Shown here: positions 48,090 through 58,215 of the stretch, piece by piece
Layout of the letters: every line of letters begins with the position of its first letter
How positions within the stretch are numbered: the stretch's first letter is position 1
From: Botryotinia globosa
Lineage: Eukaryota > Ascomycota > Leotiomycetes > Helotiales > Sclerotiniaceae
NCBI GenBank assembly: GCA_014898425.1
Contig: RCSZ01000001.1
Location: 2,108,001 to 2,172,000 of the forward strand
Direction: 5' to 3'
Length of the DNA stretch: 64,000 nucleotides
Program-made: the position numbers and the translations under genes
The notes under the pieces: generated by a model
What the model was told of the DNA's origin: nothing
Database searches by the model: none
Seen by the model: only the letters and a program-made list of their open reading frames with translations

Positions 48090-48938
48090 ATGGCAACACA
48101 TCGCCATGAATATCGTCAGTGGCCATTTCTCACGGAGGAAGAGTTTGAGCTCGCTTGTGCGTTTCTTGATCGAAGATATTGTCGAGCGTCATTGGGTCCT
48201 GCAAGGAAGAATCTCAAGCTGTCCATGGGACGAACAGCAACTACTGGATCATGCTATGTTGAAATCATTCGATTAATTCATCCACCAAAAGATGATGATG
48301 ATCTATTACTTGCTCTTAGCAATTTGAGTAGTGGTTACGCTCCAAATTCTGCTCCGAGTCAAGAGGTCGATATGATGGATGAGGATGAAGACGATGTTAG
48401 TGACTCTCTTCATTCGTGTTGACACTATATGAATACTTAGACTTATTGACATCATATAGGAGGCACTGCGTCTGAACAAGCCTTTGAGACTGGAGAGTGA
48501 CGCTATCCCCCGATACAGTCTACATTCTCACCAGCCTTACGTGACCTATGAGATTCACCTACATCCCACTTATAGAATACCGACTTTGTGGTTTACGCTT
48601 CACGATTTACCAAATTCCGAGCCTGCGTTTGACATAGATTCGGTATATCGACATCTCGTGCCAGACGAGTACAAAAGTGAACTTCGTGCAATGGGAGTTA
48701 TGGGTGGAATTTCTGCTGCTGTAAGTGGCTAATTTTGCTATGAGAATACATCCTAACTATGTTTTAGCCGCATCCTATCACAGATGTGCCGGCATTCTTC
48801 ATTCATCCATGTCAAACCAAGGAGGCAATGGAGAATTTCGACTGTCCGGCAGATGATTATTTAATGGTATGGCTTGGCTTGATAGGTGGGTGTGTGGGAC
48901 TATGGATGCCTCATGAAATGGCTCAGGAAGATCTATAG
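48090..48938 (+). CDS. ATG10: Atg10-like E2 ubiquitin-like conjugating enzyme (autophagy)
   Basis: E2-like enzyme that conjugates Atg12 to Atg5, needed for autophagosome formation. 245 aa; exons 48090-48395, 48460-48720, 48768-48938, introns 64 and 47 nt, all phase 0. The E2-like fold begins with FLTEEEFELACAFLDRRYC; the middle exon has YVTYEIHLHPTYRIPTLWF and the last PITDVPAFFIHPCQTKEAM. Cys204 in the FIHPC motif matches the position of the Atg12-accepting cysteine, which in Atg10/Atg3 follows an HPC. An acidic low-complexity loop (MMDEDEDD) fills the first exon end, and a Leu/Gly-rich tail ends the protein. The ATG at 48090 is the first true ATG in the open frame. Confidence 0.9.
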
Positions 48939-49289
48939 AGAAGAGTTTATATTCCGCCTCGAAGAGTTTCGTCTTTACTGGGCATATAATACATGGATCC
49001 AAGAATCATATAGATGTTGAAGCTTCATATTCACTTTGTGGACATGTAGCGACAAAACCTATCACAAGATTGAAGCACCACCAAATAGGTATGTACACTT
49101 GTGTTGCATCGGAAATACACAATGGTTCACACGCCATATCTGACATGTCATTAGAGGTCAATGTACTTCATATGCGAATTGTATAGGAGCCGTAGCCCTT
49201 TAGATCCATTTTGGTCGATAACCATGTGACCAAGACCAATACGCCGCAAACCAGTCCCCAACGCCTCTGCCATGCAATATCATCAGTCG
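48939..49289. other. Convergent 3' intergenic region
   Basis: About 350 bp between convergent Atg10-like and spliceosomal genes; nothing recognised beyond likely 3' untranslated sequence. Confidence 0.6.
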
Positions 49290-49967
49290 CTAATCGTCAT
49301 CACTGTCTTCCTCCATTGCAACGTCTCCTTCACTATCTTCTTCCTCCTCTTCATCCCGACGTCTTTTTTGTCCAGCAACACTTGCACTTGGGCTTGTTGC
49401 ATCTTCCATAGCGTGATCAGAGGCAGGAGCTGGAACCTGGAGGGTTGATGGAGGTGGTGGGGGAGGTAAATTGCTCGTGGTGGTAGCTGCAGACGGCGGC
49501 GCATTGAAAATACTTTGCTGCAATTCTGTGGCCACAACCGCAGCCGCTGCTGCAGACGGCATACGGAAAGTACCGTTCAACTTGGCAATGGTATCTGACT
49601 TTGATTTGGCATATTGGATATTCTAGTAAGGTGAATGTCAGCCCTTGATCATTTCAAGTAGACGAGCAATAGAATTGTAGGTTTCCCAACTAACCATTTC
49701 ACGTCCAAGAAATTCAAATCCTTGTAATGCTCTCATAGCCTGTGTCGCGGTCTGGATATCTCTATACACCACGTGTGCTTGGCCCCTCATCTTCATTGAC
49801 TTAAGAGCTATGACATCGAGGACTGGGCCATAAGTCGAGCACAAGGTGTAGAGTTCTCTTCGTAAATCATCTTTTTGAATCTTCGACGAAGGTAAATTGG
49901 TAATGTAGAGAGTTTGGTTTGGAGGGAACGACGTCCTCGCTGGGACAGTTTTTACTGCAGCACTCAT
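49290..49967 (-). CDS. U1A/U2B''-type snRNP protein with one RRM
   Basis: Spliceosomal RNA-binding protein of the U1A/U2B''/SNF family, 201 aa. Exons: 49967-49695 and 49622-49290, intron 72 nt (GTTAGT, CTGAC, CTAG). The RRM has RNP2 LYITNLP at about 20-26 and RNP1 RGQAHVVY at about 61-68, with the family signature NLPSSKIQKDDLRRELYTL and SKMKMRGQAHVVY-like spacing; the second exon starts NIQYAKSKSDTIAKLNGTF, which also matches this family. After that the protein is Ala/Pro-rich, then ends in a KRRRDEEEEEDSEGD acidic tail. A second RRM, present in animal U1A, is not seen. U1A versus U2B'' cannot be settled from sequence alone. ATG 49967 chosen; the upstream open frame has no ATG. Confidence 0.9.
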
Positions 49968-50212
49968 TCTGTCGTTACTCGGTATCCAGTCGCGTCTTGA
50001 ATCTGGGATATTTCCAACATAGGTCAATATAGATATTAATTTCGAGAGTCCGCCTTTCGTAGCCTTGCGCTAGCTTAAATGGGTTAGTAAGCAGACGTAT
50101 AGGGAGCACCCGCCCCACGTTTAAGCAAGCATCTCTCGTCCATGCGGTAATGCCAACATAAGTACATATTTACAGTGATAGTAGAGAGCTCCTCCTATCA
50201 AGAAGCAACAAA
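49968..50212. promoter_or_regulatory. Short bidirectional promoter region
   Basis: Only 245 bp separate the divergent start codons of the snRNP protein gene and the Arc40 gene, so both promoters and 5' leaders must share this space. No box is confidently assigned. Confidence 0.6.
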
Positions 50213-51410
50213 ATGCCTGGTCCAGAAGTTCATCACCTTTTCCATCATCCTATCGCGGATCACTCGTTCTCTGCCGATAGACAGACATTGGCTGTAGCAC
50301 GCGACACCAGTGTCGAGCTCTATGGACGAGACGGTAAGGGATTCAAGCTCAAGGATGAATTGAAAGGCCATGATAAGACCGTCACAAGTGTTGATATAGC
50401 CCCTAACAGTGGTAGAATTGTAACATGCTCCCAAGGTTTGTACCCAATTAATCTTACCGGTTTAACTCAACAATGCTGATAATATTGGGTCAGACCGCAA
50501 TGCTTTGGTTTGGGAACCATCTCCCACTGGCTATAAGCCTACTCTCGTCCTTCTCCGAATTAACCGTGCGGCCACATTTGTTCGATGGTCTCCTTCCGAA
50601 ACGAAGTTCGCCGTTGGATCCGGTGCAAGGGTGATTGCTATCTGCTACTTTGAAGAGGAGAACGACTGGTGGGTTTCGAAACACATCAAGAAGCCTATCC
50701 GTAGCACCATTACAACTGTCGCATGGCATCCAAATTCCGTTCTTCTAGCTGCCGGCTCTACCGATGCCCATGCGAGAGTCTTCTCGAGTTTTATTAAGGG
50801 AGTAGATGCTAGACCAGAACCTGGAGTTTGGGGAGAGCGTCTGCCATTCAACACTGTCTGCGGAGAGTATCTCAACAATTCTGCTGGATGGGTTCACGCA
50901 GTATCGTTCTCACCGAGTGGAAATGCCTTGGCCTTTGCTGCACACGATAGCAGCATCACAGTCGTATATCCCAATGGCGCAGACCAACCTCCAAAGGCTG
51001 TTGTTAGTGTCAGCACGCAGCTTCTCCCTTTTATGAGTTTGATCTGGAATGGCGAAGCTGAGATCATTGCGGCAGGCTATGACTGTGAGGCATTCCGATT
51101 TGGTGGTAACGAAAGAGGATGGCAACTCACAGGCTCCTTGGAATCAAAAGGGGGTCCGGTCAAAGATGTTGGAGAGGAGAGTGCTTTCAATATGTTCAAG
51201 CAAATGGATTTGAAAGGAAAAGTCAAGGATGATACACAATTGACAACTGTGCATCAAAATACCATCAGCACTATCCGCATTTATGAAGGATCGGAAAGTG
51301 GTGTCAGCAAGTTCACCAGTAAGTGCTCTTTTTATCTACATCTTTAAGAGGAAACTAATTGATTTTTAGCGAGCGGTGTTGATGGAAGAATTGTTATTTG
51401 GAATGCTTAG
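50213..51410 (+). CDS. ARC40: Arp2/3 complex subunit Arc40/ARPC1 (WD40 protein)
   Basis: WD40 beta-propeller subunit of the Arp2/3 complex, which nucleates branched actin filaments at endocytic patches and tips. 362 aa; exons 50213-50435, 50494-51318, 51370-51410, introns 58 and 51 nt. The N-terminus VHHLFHHPIADHSFSADRQTLAV and the segments GHDKTVTSVDIAPNSGRIVTCS, ALVWEP, ITTVAWHPNSVLLAAGSTDAHARVFS and WVHAVSFSPSGNALAFAAHDS are repeat blades typical of ARPC1. The terminal exon encodes only 13 residues and closes the last blade with GRIVIWNA. Length matches the family (about 360-380). It lies head-to-head with the snRNP protein gene. Confidence 0.96.
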
Positions 51411-51712
51411 AATAGAGTTGAATAGAAGCACTGACGAGTTTCGCAACTTTGTGTACAAAGCCTCATCATGCAACGCAGGGGCTCTTTGCCGTTCCATGCA
51501 GAATATAATATATTACATGACCCATTTCAATTATGCCAGAGAACAATCCAGCTAAGTATGCTTCCTTCGAGAATCACACCATGTTTCGTTGTACTGTTGC
51601 CCTTAGAGAAACCAGAGCTTATCTCTCTCGCACCCTCCTTGAAAAATTTGACAGTATTTATTTCCATCTTCCATTCGTACCACCTCTGCCCTAGCGAGAC
51701 CTTCTCTACACC
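51411..51712. other. Short intergenic region
   Basis: About 300 bp between the Arc40 stop and the next ATG on the same strand; nothing recognised. Confidence 0.55.
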
Positions 51713-52837
51713 ATGGAATCTAACAATGATGAGAAATCTAAAGCTTTTCATCCTTTTGACATTAATTCATTACGTCACTCCCGGTGTTTTGGAGGCATTG
51801 AAAACGGGATCAATAATCCTATGCACCTATCTAATCAAGCGATTCCTCATCCTCCTGTTGCGTCTGGCAGTCAGATGGCGTCGGTGACGGGAATCGCTAG
51901 CGCCGAGGGAAGTAAGCTCTTTCAAGGCGAAGATGGAGCGTCTTCTGGGTATGTATTGCAGGAACACTCTCCAGCCATTGAGGCGACGATTGATCCTGAT
52001 CCGGACTGTCTAATGACCACACCTGTCTCGACCCGACAAAACTCTCAGGCCCTACTAGATGCGCGCTACTGTCAATGCCAAGGGGATTCTCGTACAACTG
52101 ACAACCGCGCTGGACATTCACGTGCCCTGGATCTACGCCATGTTTCTGGCAGTTGTCCTCCCACTATTGCTATGATGCTAAATAACTCTCCATCAGAACG
52201 GGCCCCCATGAATTCCATGGGGATTTACACACCGTCTAAATCAACGCTGGATAATAGGATGTCCATTTCGAATGCCTCGGATTGTACAATCGTTGCACCT
52301 GTATCAATTCCTGAGCAGCGCTACTTCCTCTTGAATACCCTCTACCAAGTATGCCTAGATGCCACCACCACTTACATTCGCGCTCTTCCAAATACCTCTT
52401 CTACCGGTATCAGATACGAGCGAAACCGTTCATATTCCCACCGATATCATCCATACCGTGGTAAAGGACGAGAAAGGTCATACAACGATGATCATTCCAA
52501 GACTCTCATGGACAATATCGAAGTAATCAGTACATTCCTATGGAGAAAGGCCAGAAGAGATCAGATGGCACCTCATCGAGCTGAATCAGATGCGGCCATG
52601 GATATGAACAATCTTTATAAATGGGGAGAAAACTTGGTCGATGGTATGGAAGAAAGAGCCAGGACTGAGGGAGCGCGAACGGCAGTATTGAATGCGGCTC
52701 TAGCGATGTGTGAGTGGTTGAGAATTGCGGAAGCTTGTACTTTATGTAGAGAGATTGAAGGAGAGTTGAGGGGTCTCACGAATTTAGAAATGGAACGCGC
52801 GAGACAGGAAAATGGTGAGGATGGTGATATTCTCTGA
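51713..52837 (+). CDS. Hypothetical protein, 374 aa
   Basis: Single-exon open frame with ATG at 51713, no family recognised. The N-terminal 200 residues are low-complexity and Ser/Pro/Asn-rich. The C-terminal 170 residues look ordered and helical: PEQRYFLLNTLYQVCLDATT, then an Arg/Tyr/Ser-rich loop (YERNRSYSHRYHPYRGKG), then helices with MDNIEVISTFLWRKARRDQ, YKWGENLVDGMEERART, LNAALAMCEWLRIAEACTLC and a Glu/Arg-rich end. No signal peptide or membrane segment is visible. The Arg/Lys content would suit a nuclear location. Splice-like sites are not needed. The length and clean start support a real gene, while the function stays unknown. Confidence 0.75.
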   Translation: MESNNDEKSKAFHPFDINSLRHSRCFGGIENGINNPMHLSNQAIPHPPVASGSQMASVTGIASAEGSKLFQGEDGASSGYVLQEHSPAIEATIDPDPDCLMTTPVSTRQNSQALLDARYCQCQGDSRTTDNRAGHSRALDLRHVSGSCPPTIAMMLNNSPSERAPMNSMGIYTPSKSTLDNRMSISNASDCTIVAPVSIPEQRYFLLNTLYQVCLDATTTYIRALPNTSSTGIRYERNRSYSHRYHPYRGKGRERSYNDDHSKTLMDNIEVISTFLWRKARRDQMAPHRAESDAAMDMNNLYKWGENLVDGMEERARTEGARTAVLNAALAMCEWLRIAEACTLCREIEGELRGLTNLEMERARQENGEDGDIL

Positions 52838-53182
52838 AGAGCGTGTATCTCGGAATTCAATGGAGATTCGGCTAGGTATGTTCTTTGCAATTCATCAACA
52901 TTGAATGCTGATAGCACATGATAATCTCTTCTAATACGAATCTACTCTATGAAACCAGCTTGAATATTTGAAAACTCACAATCGATATCATATTAATGTA
53001 TGATCTTAATGTAACCTAGAATATAGAACCATTGAGGTGATGTAATATGATATGACAGTGCGCCTCGATATGACGGAATGCAGCTGTGACCTTATCCTAT
53101 ACCTGAAAAGCCCTGCTTGAGAGGGAAGCCATCTAATGATCGAGAGGACTGAAAGTCAGTACCCGTTGTTCGCAATGAAGTA

Positions 53183-53657
53183 CAGTAACTGGGCACAGAT
53201 AGTTGTCGGATGCTAAAATCACACCAAAACTTATATAGATTATCTATATATTTTTTGATAATAATATAGATTTAATTCAATATATTTTATATTTTTCTAT
53301 TCATTTTCAATTAAAATTTAATAATAAAAATATGATTTATTTTTAGGATTTTTTTTTGATTATAAAATCTATATAGAAAGTTGATATAAATTAAAGGTAT
53401 CGAAATTTACTAGTAAAATAAGCGAAAATTAAGAACTTTTTTTGAATTTAATTTCAATCTTATAAATAATAATATTCTAAGATTTTAGAATTATAAAAAT
53501 TATTAATTCTAAGTTTTTATTATATAATAAAAACATAATCAAAATTTTAATTAATTTTAACGGTTTTAAATATTTCTTTTTTATTTATATAAATAGAACA
53601 AAATGATCATTTTTGGTGTGATTTTAGCATCCGACAACTATCTGTGCCCTAGTACTG
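53183..53657. mobile_element. 475-bp MITE-like element with 47-bp terminal inverted repeats, TA-flanked
   Basis: Left end 53183-53229 and right end 53611-53657 are inverted copies over 47 bp with about 3 mismatches, each beginning CAGTA at the outer edge and containing GGGCACAGATAGTTGTCGG. Both sides are flanked by TA (53181-53182 and 53658-53659), matching the TA target duplication of Tc1/mariner-type transposons. The roughly 380-bp core is almost entirely A and T with no coding capacity, so this is a non-autonomous element. Confidence 0.88.
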
Positions 53658-54417
53658 TAAATATCAATTTATTTATGTGGAGCTAAAGGGGATCAGATCT
53701 AATCTAATCTTATCTTAGATTTACCGAGGCTCATACTGTATAACCGAAACGAACCCGACTCTACGTAAGCGAAAAAACAGGCTGAAATTGAGTACCTTTT
53801 CAAAGGACTTCTTTAATAGATTATAAATTTAATTTAAACGAAATATTGAAATTCGAAAAAAGCAAACGAAATTTCAAGTCTTCTTTGCATTGATATCAAG
53901 TGTCTTTATCCTTTAATATTATACCAAGATAGGATTCTAGTTGTTAAAGATCTTTTAAATGATAGTCGATTTCCGCCTTTTTTTTTTGCTTCCGTAGAGC
54001 CCGGGTGAGGGGATATGCACGATAAATTTCGCCATATCGAGTTCCCTGCAGATCGATTACTACCCGTCCTGTTACTAATAAGAGGACAAATAAAAACTAC
54101 AAGGTGTGCTATGAGGCGTTTTCTCCGCTGGCTAGCGGCACCCGTATGTAGCCCGGGCACTAAGCAAGAACATCAATCAGATTATAGATAATATTATATA
54201 TACAGATTCTAATTTATTAGAAAAATAATAATAAGTATATCAATTTTATATCTATAATTTTTTGATTACAAAATAATAATTAAATAGTTTGTTCGAGAAG
54301 GATACGAAAGACGTAGTATTCACGTATTATAGATCCTATATGTCTAATTATATTCTATTTAAAGAACTAGCTATATAGAAAAGTAGTAGGCCTTATATAG
54401 GTACTACTGAAAGAGCT

Positions 54418-55072
54418 TGTCAAGGTCACAAGGTTATAAGGTTCCATAAGGCATGTGAGGCCACGTGGTGAGAGGCTTTCGGGCCTATTTCGTACCTCAG
54501 ATCCCTTTTGTTCTGTAAAACTTCAAAGGTCTAATTTCTTACCTCAAATTTTCATATCAAAAGCAACCTATTATCTATAAATTATATACTTTTCATAGTT
54601 AAAAAGAATTAATAAAAAGTCTTTATATTACAATATCTCTAAGTTGATTTATTGCTATTATCTATTCTAACAGAGCTAGTCTCTTTAGCATTCGCTTAAT
54701 TCTCTTTAATATAGTAGTCATTAATTTAATTAGATTAGAATTACATCATACGAATCCGAATTTTTATTATCATTAGATGTTTTCTTATAAAAACTATAAT
54801 AATATTAATAATTGATTATAAAATAAAAGTTAATAAATTACTTCATTTAAAAAATAAAAAGAATTATTGAAATAAATAATAGCAATAAATCAACTTTTAG
54901 ATATAATATAATACAAAGACTTTTCATTGATATTTTTAAATTATAAAAGTTATATAATTTATATGTATATAGATCACTTTCGATATAAGGTAGGCCCGAA
55001 GGTCTACCACCACGTGCCTAGAGCCCAACCATGACATGCCTTTTTGGATTCTGCAACCTTGCGAACTTGACA
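54418..55072. mobile_element. 655-bp degenerate palindromic (foldback) element
   Basis: Left outer arm from TGTCAAG (54418) and right outer arm ending CTTGACA (55072) are imperfect inverted copies sharing AGGCATGT, CCACGTGGTG and TTCGGGCCTA blocks. The symmetry continues inward: 54620-54660 is the inverse of 54878-54920, sharing TTGATTTATTGCTATTA. The centre is near 54.75 kb. Many differences between arms and very high A+T suggest an old, decayed element. Confidence 0.7.
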
Positions 55073-55128
55073 GTGTAACGATTCGGTCCCTTTTAGGTTC
55101 CTTTTTTAGATAGTTATCGATCTTGAAT

Positions 55129-55264
55129 ATGCAGGAGACAAGGATGTCATGCATGATCTGTCCGGACTCCGAAGTTGTCTCAAGTTCTCAACGGTCCATT
55201 ATGCAGGAGACAAGGATGTTATGCATGATGTGTCCGGACTCCGAAGTTGTCTCAACGGTCCACC
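55129..55264 (+). repeat. Two tandem copies of a 72-bp unit
   Basis: Starting at 55129 and 55201, both copies begin ATGCAGGAGACAAGGATGT and share TGTCCGGACTCCGAAGTTGT. The second differs by two substitutions in the first 60 bp and lacks about 8 bp near its end. The units lie 270-400 bp upstream of the monooxygenase start. Confidence 0.9.
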
Positions 55265-55281
55265 ATAACCATAAAGAGGTC

Positions 55282-55333
55282 TGCGTTGTGTGTCAGTACA
55301 ACGCATCCTGCGTTGAAACGCATCCTGCGTTGA
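55282..55333. repeat. Hairpin-rich direct repeat upstream of FMO
   Basis: AACGCATCCTGCGTTGA occurs twice in direct succession (55300-55316, 55317-55333). Each copy is itself a small palindrome (AACGCA / TGCGTT), and TGCGTTGT at 55282 adds a further inverted partner. This is about 200 bp upstream of the monooxygenase ATG. Confidence 0.85.
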
Positions 55334-55528
55334 GTAATGATTGTAATAAAATGGATTAGAATGGTGAAAATTTTTAAGATTCTAATATTTTGATTGGTCA
55401 GTAAGTGCATATTAAGCGACGGCGCCGCTATTTAGCGGTCCAGGGGATAGGCCCTCCATGACTTCGCAGTAATATTAATACATCTGTCTCTGTATCTTTA
55501 CACTCGCCAAAGGAGCAGTTTTCACAAG

Positions 55529-57078
55529 ATGGCAATCATCAAGTCAGTGGCAATCATCGGCGCTGGACCGGCTGGCGCAATTGCACTCGATGCTCTGGCT
55601 CAGGAGCAAGCATTTGATGAGATCCGGCTCTTTGAGAGAAGAGAGAAAGCTGGAGGATGCTGGTGAGTACGAAATGTGTGAATGGTTAGAACAATCACTC
55701 ATATTCACCTCACAGGCTCGGAGATCCGAAAGATCACGTCCAACAAATTCCAGACTTTGAAAAACTTGCTTCTCGCAGACCAGACGAGACCCTTCCCATT
55801 CCATCCGAACTTCCTGTCACGCTTCCGCACAATACCCAATATAGATTTTCTGATACCTCGATATATCCTACGTTGGAAACAAATGTAGATGCTTTCGCCA
55901 TGTCTTTCTCTCAAGAACCATTTCCGGAAACAAGATCAGCGATTAACATTAAAAGACATGGAGAAAACTCGCCATTTCGCAATTGGAAGGTGATGGAAAA
56001 ATATGTTCAAGATTTGGTGGATCGGAAAGGATACCCGGATCTGATATCGTACAATACCACTGTGGAGCTTGTTCATAAAGACCCACATACATCGAAATGG
56101 GTTTTGACGTTGCGCAAACCCCTTGACAATGGGATTGAAGATAGATGGTGGACGGAGTCTTTCGATGCGGTTGTTGTAGCCGCAGGACACTACAGTGTCC
56201 CGTTCATTCCTTCAACTCCTGGCCTTTCTGCCTTTTCCCAAAATTTTCCTGGAAGGGTTCTTCATTCGAAAGCTTGGCGTGACTCAGAAACATATCGTGG
56301 GAAGCGTGTAGTAGTCGTCGGCGCAAGCATCTCTGGCTCTGATATTTCTTATGCTCTTGCTGATTATGTTGAAAAACCTCTTCATTCTGTTGTTCGAGGC
56401 AAATATCATCCTTATTTTTTCGACTACGCTTTCCAGCATCCTCATATTCTTCGACGTCCGCCGATATCCCACATAACCTCGGATCCCAATACAGATGAGC
56501 GAACAATTCATTTTGAGGATGGGTCTAAATTAGAGAAAGTAGACTATATCATTTTCGGGACTGGATATTCCTGGACTCTTCCTTTCATTCCTAATCTCGA
56601 TTCTAACATTCGCAATAATCGTCTTCCGAATCTGTATCAACATGTATTTTGGCGCGAGGATCCTACTTTGACTTTCGTTGGTGCTGTATCCGCAGGATTT
56701 ACGTTCAAGGTATTTGAATGGCAAGCCGTACTTGTAGCACGGTTCTTAGCCGGACGCATCACTCTTCCTTCAGCTGAAGAGCAAAAGGAATGGGAAGAAT
56801 GTAGAATCGCAGTAAAAGGGGATGGAGTATCCTTCACAGCTCTCTATCCCGATTTTGAAGAGTATTTCGAGACCATCAGGGAAATGGCAGGTGAGCCAAA
56901 GAATGGTAAAGGTAGAAGTTTACCAAAGTTCCAGAAGTGGTGGCAAGAAGGATTTGATAATGGTCATTTAAAAAGAATAGATATGTGGAAAAGGGGGAAC
57001 GAGGAAGCGAGACTTAGAATCGAGAAAGAGAGCGGGGAAAGTGTTGTATCACCAGAATCACGAGTCAGCGATCTGTAA
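55529..57078 (+). CDS. Flavin-containing monooxygenase (FMO-like)
   Basis: FAD- and NADPH-dependent monooxygenase that hydroxylates nucleophilic N or S, or other small molecules. 498 aa; exons 55529-55662 and 55716-57078, 53-nt intron (GTGAGT, CACAG) within the Trp codon of GGCWLGD. FAD-binding GAGPAG at residues 11-16 follows MAIIKSVAIIG. The FMO-type motif FPGRVLHSKAW (about 222-232) precedes the NADPH-binding VVVVGASISGSDIS (about 244-257). VVAAGHYSVPF (about 198-208) and FGTGYSWTLPF are further family blocks. The C-terminus is charged and hydrophilic. It lies alone next to the AT-rich repeat island, with no clear biosynthetic partner. Substrate unknown. Confidence 0.93.
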
Positions 57079-57234
57079 ATATCTGTACGGTTACTTAAGT
57101 ATATTTAGAATTACGGTTTAGTGAACCATTCCCCGATGTTATTAATACAGGTATGAGCCATATCTACCTCGATTTGTTGCGGTAGTTCTAGAAGAGCAGA
57201 GACAGTTATTGCTGTGTTGTTCGACGATTTGTTC

Positions 57235-58215
57235 TTAACTTTGCTCCTCCGATATCTCCTCCAATCTCTCCATATCCAACCTCTCCCTCTCCGCTTTCTC
57301 GTTCTTCTCCTGTAGCAATTTCAGTGCAGTTTCCGGGACCAGAATAGGTTCGCAGACATCAACCCATATGTCCTCTATGCGGTTCGATGTTTGCTCTTTG
57401 ACGCCACTTTTTTGGTAGTACGGATACCTTTCCGTGAGACGCTGCACAAGTTCACTCATGTTGATATTGTGCATAGCGTGTAAATTCCTGACAAGGTGCC
57501 AACCCTTTTTGTCTCTGCCAAATCGGAAGCAGCTAGGCCAGGCATCATCGCCGCTGACGTCAATGTCGAAATCCTTGATGTTGTCAACTCTCTCAGGCTT
57601 TAGATTCCACTTCCATATTTCCGGGCTGCTGCAGAGTTTGTGGAGTACTGCTTGCCCGTGATAATTTGGGAAAAGGGTGCCTTTGAACTTAAAGGCAGGC
57701 GCTCTCTCTCTGGCAAGCTCGCGACTTAGAATTCTTAGCTTCATTCTGAATTTTTTGAGGTTACACCGACGTAAAATCATCCGAAACGTAGAAATGACAA
57801 AAAACAAGTCCCCGCTAGAAGAGATGTCATATTCAAGAATCATACTTTGTATGAAGAAGTGGCGTTGGATTTTAAAACAAAATCTGAACAAATTCCTCTG
57901 TTCAAGGAATCTAAAAGTCTTCATTTTGTACAAAAGGGCGCCACCCTCAATTTCAAGATATGCTTGTCGACAAATCATAAGGAGATTGAAAAAATGGGCT
58001 CCAAAGGTAGGGTGTACTTGGTCGAAGTACTTCTGGCGGAAATAGGCTTGTTTTCGTGCGTAGGATCTCTTGCTAAGATGTGAAGGCACTGGGCCCCGAA
58101 ACACATGCCGATCTCGATTGAGTTGCGGTTGAGATGTCGCTACTGTGATGGGGTTTTGACCGCAAGCTGCAGACGTTATTATGTATACGCCCTCATCAAT
58201 GGAGGTACGGGAGAT
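57235..58215 (-). CDS. Hypothetical protein, 5' end unresolved
   Basis: An open minus-strand frame from a stop at 58218 to the stop at 57235. The first in-frame ATG is at about 57978, which would give 247 aa and would cut off a stretch that reads like protein (for example YARKQAYFRQKYFDQVHPTF). Either an upstream coding exon exists or the gene has lost its start. The segment NLLMICRQAYLEIEGGALLYKMKTFRFL resembles the CRQIYxEA...LLY...F pattern of fungal DUF7730/2EXR-type proteins, whose function is unknown. The middle has WNLKPERVDN and a Phe/Lys/Arg-rich helix, and the C-terminus is a Glu/Lys/Arg coiled-coil-like tail (LLQEKNEKAERERLDMERL). No signal peptide is visible. Confidence 0.6.
   Translation of the reverse strand: MSRTSIDEGVYIITSAACGQNPITVATSQPQLNRDRHVFRGPVPSHLSKRSYARKQAYFRQKYFDQVHPTFGAHFFNLLMICRQAYLEIEGGALLYKMKTFRFLEQRNLFRFCFKIQRHFFIQSMILEYDISSSGDLFFVISTFRMILRRCNLKKFRMKLRILSRELARERAPAFKFKGTLFPNYHGQAVLHKLCSSPEIWKWNLKPERVDNIKDFDIDVSGDDAWPSCFRFGRDKKGWHLVRNLHAMHNINMSELVQRLTERYPYYQKSGVKEQTSNRIEDIWVDVCEPILVPETALKLLQEKNEKAERERLDMERLEEISEEQS

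Larger units (their letters stand above)
52838..55528. other. AT-rich repeat island and FMO promoter region
   Basis: A 2.7-kb gene-free stretch. From about 53.2 to 55.1 kb it is strongly AT-rich and filled with inverted-repeat elements (listed separately), the likely product of transposon insertion and mutational decay such as RIP. A minus-strand frame at 53906-54160 has different composition but no recognisable product. Confidence 0.7.

Noticed and set aside
53906..54160. 84-codon minus-strand frame in the AT-rich island, considered as a transposon gene remnant
   Set aside because: No transposase, reverse transcriptase or other domain recognisable; kept only as part of the repeat island.
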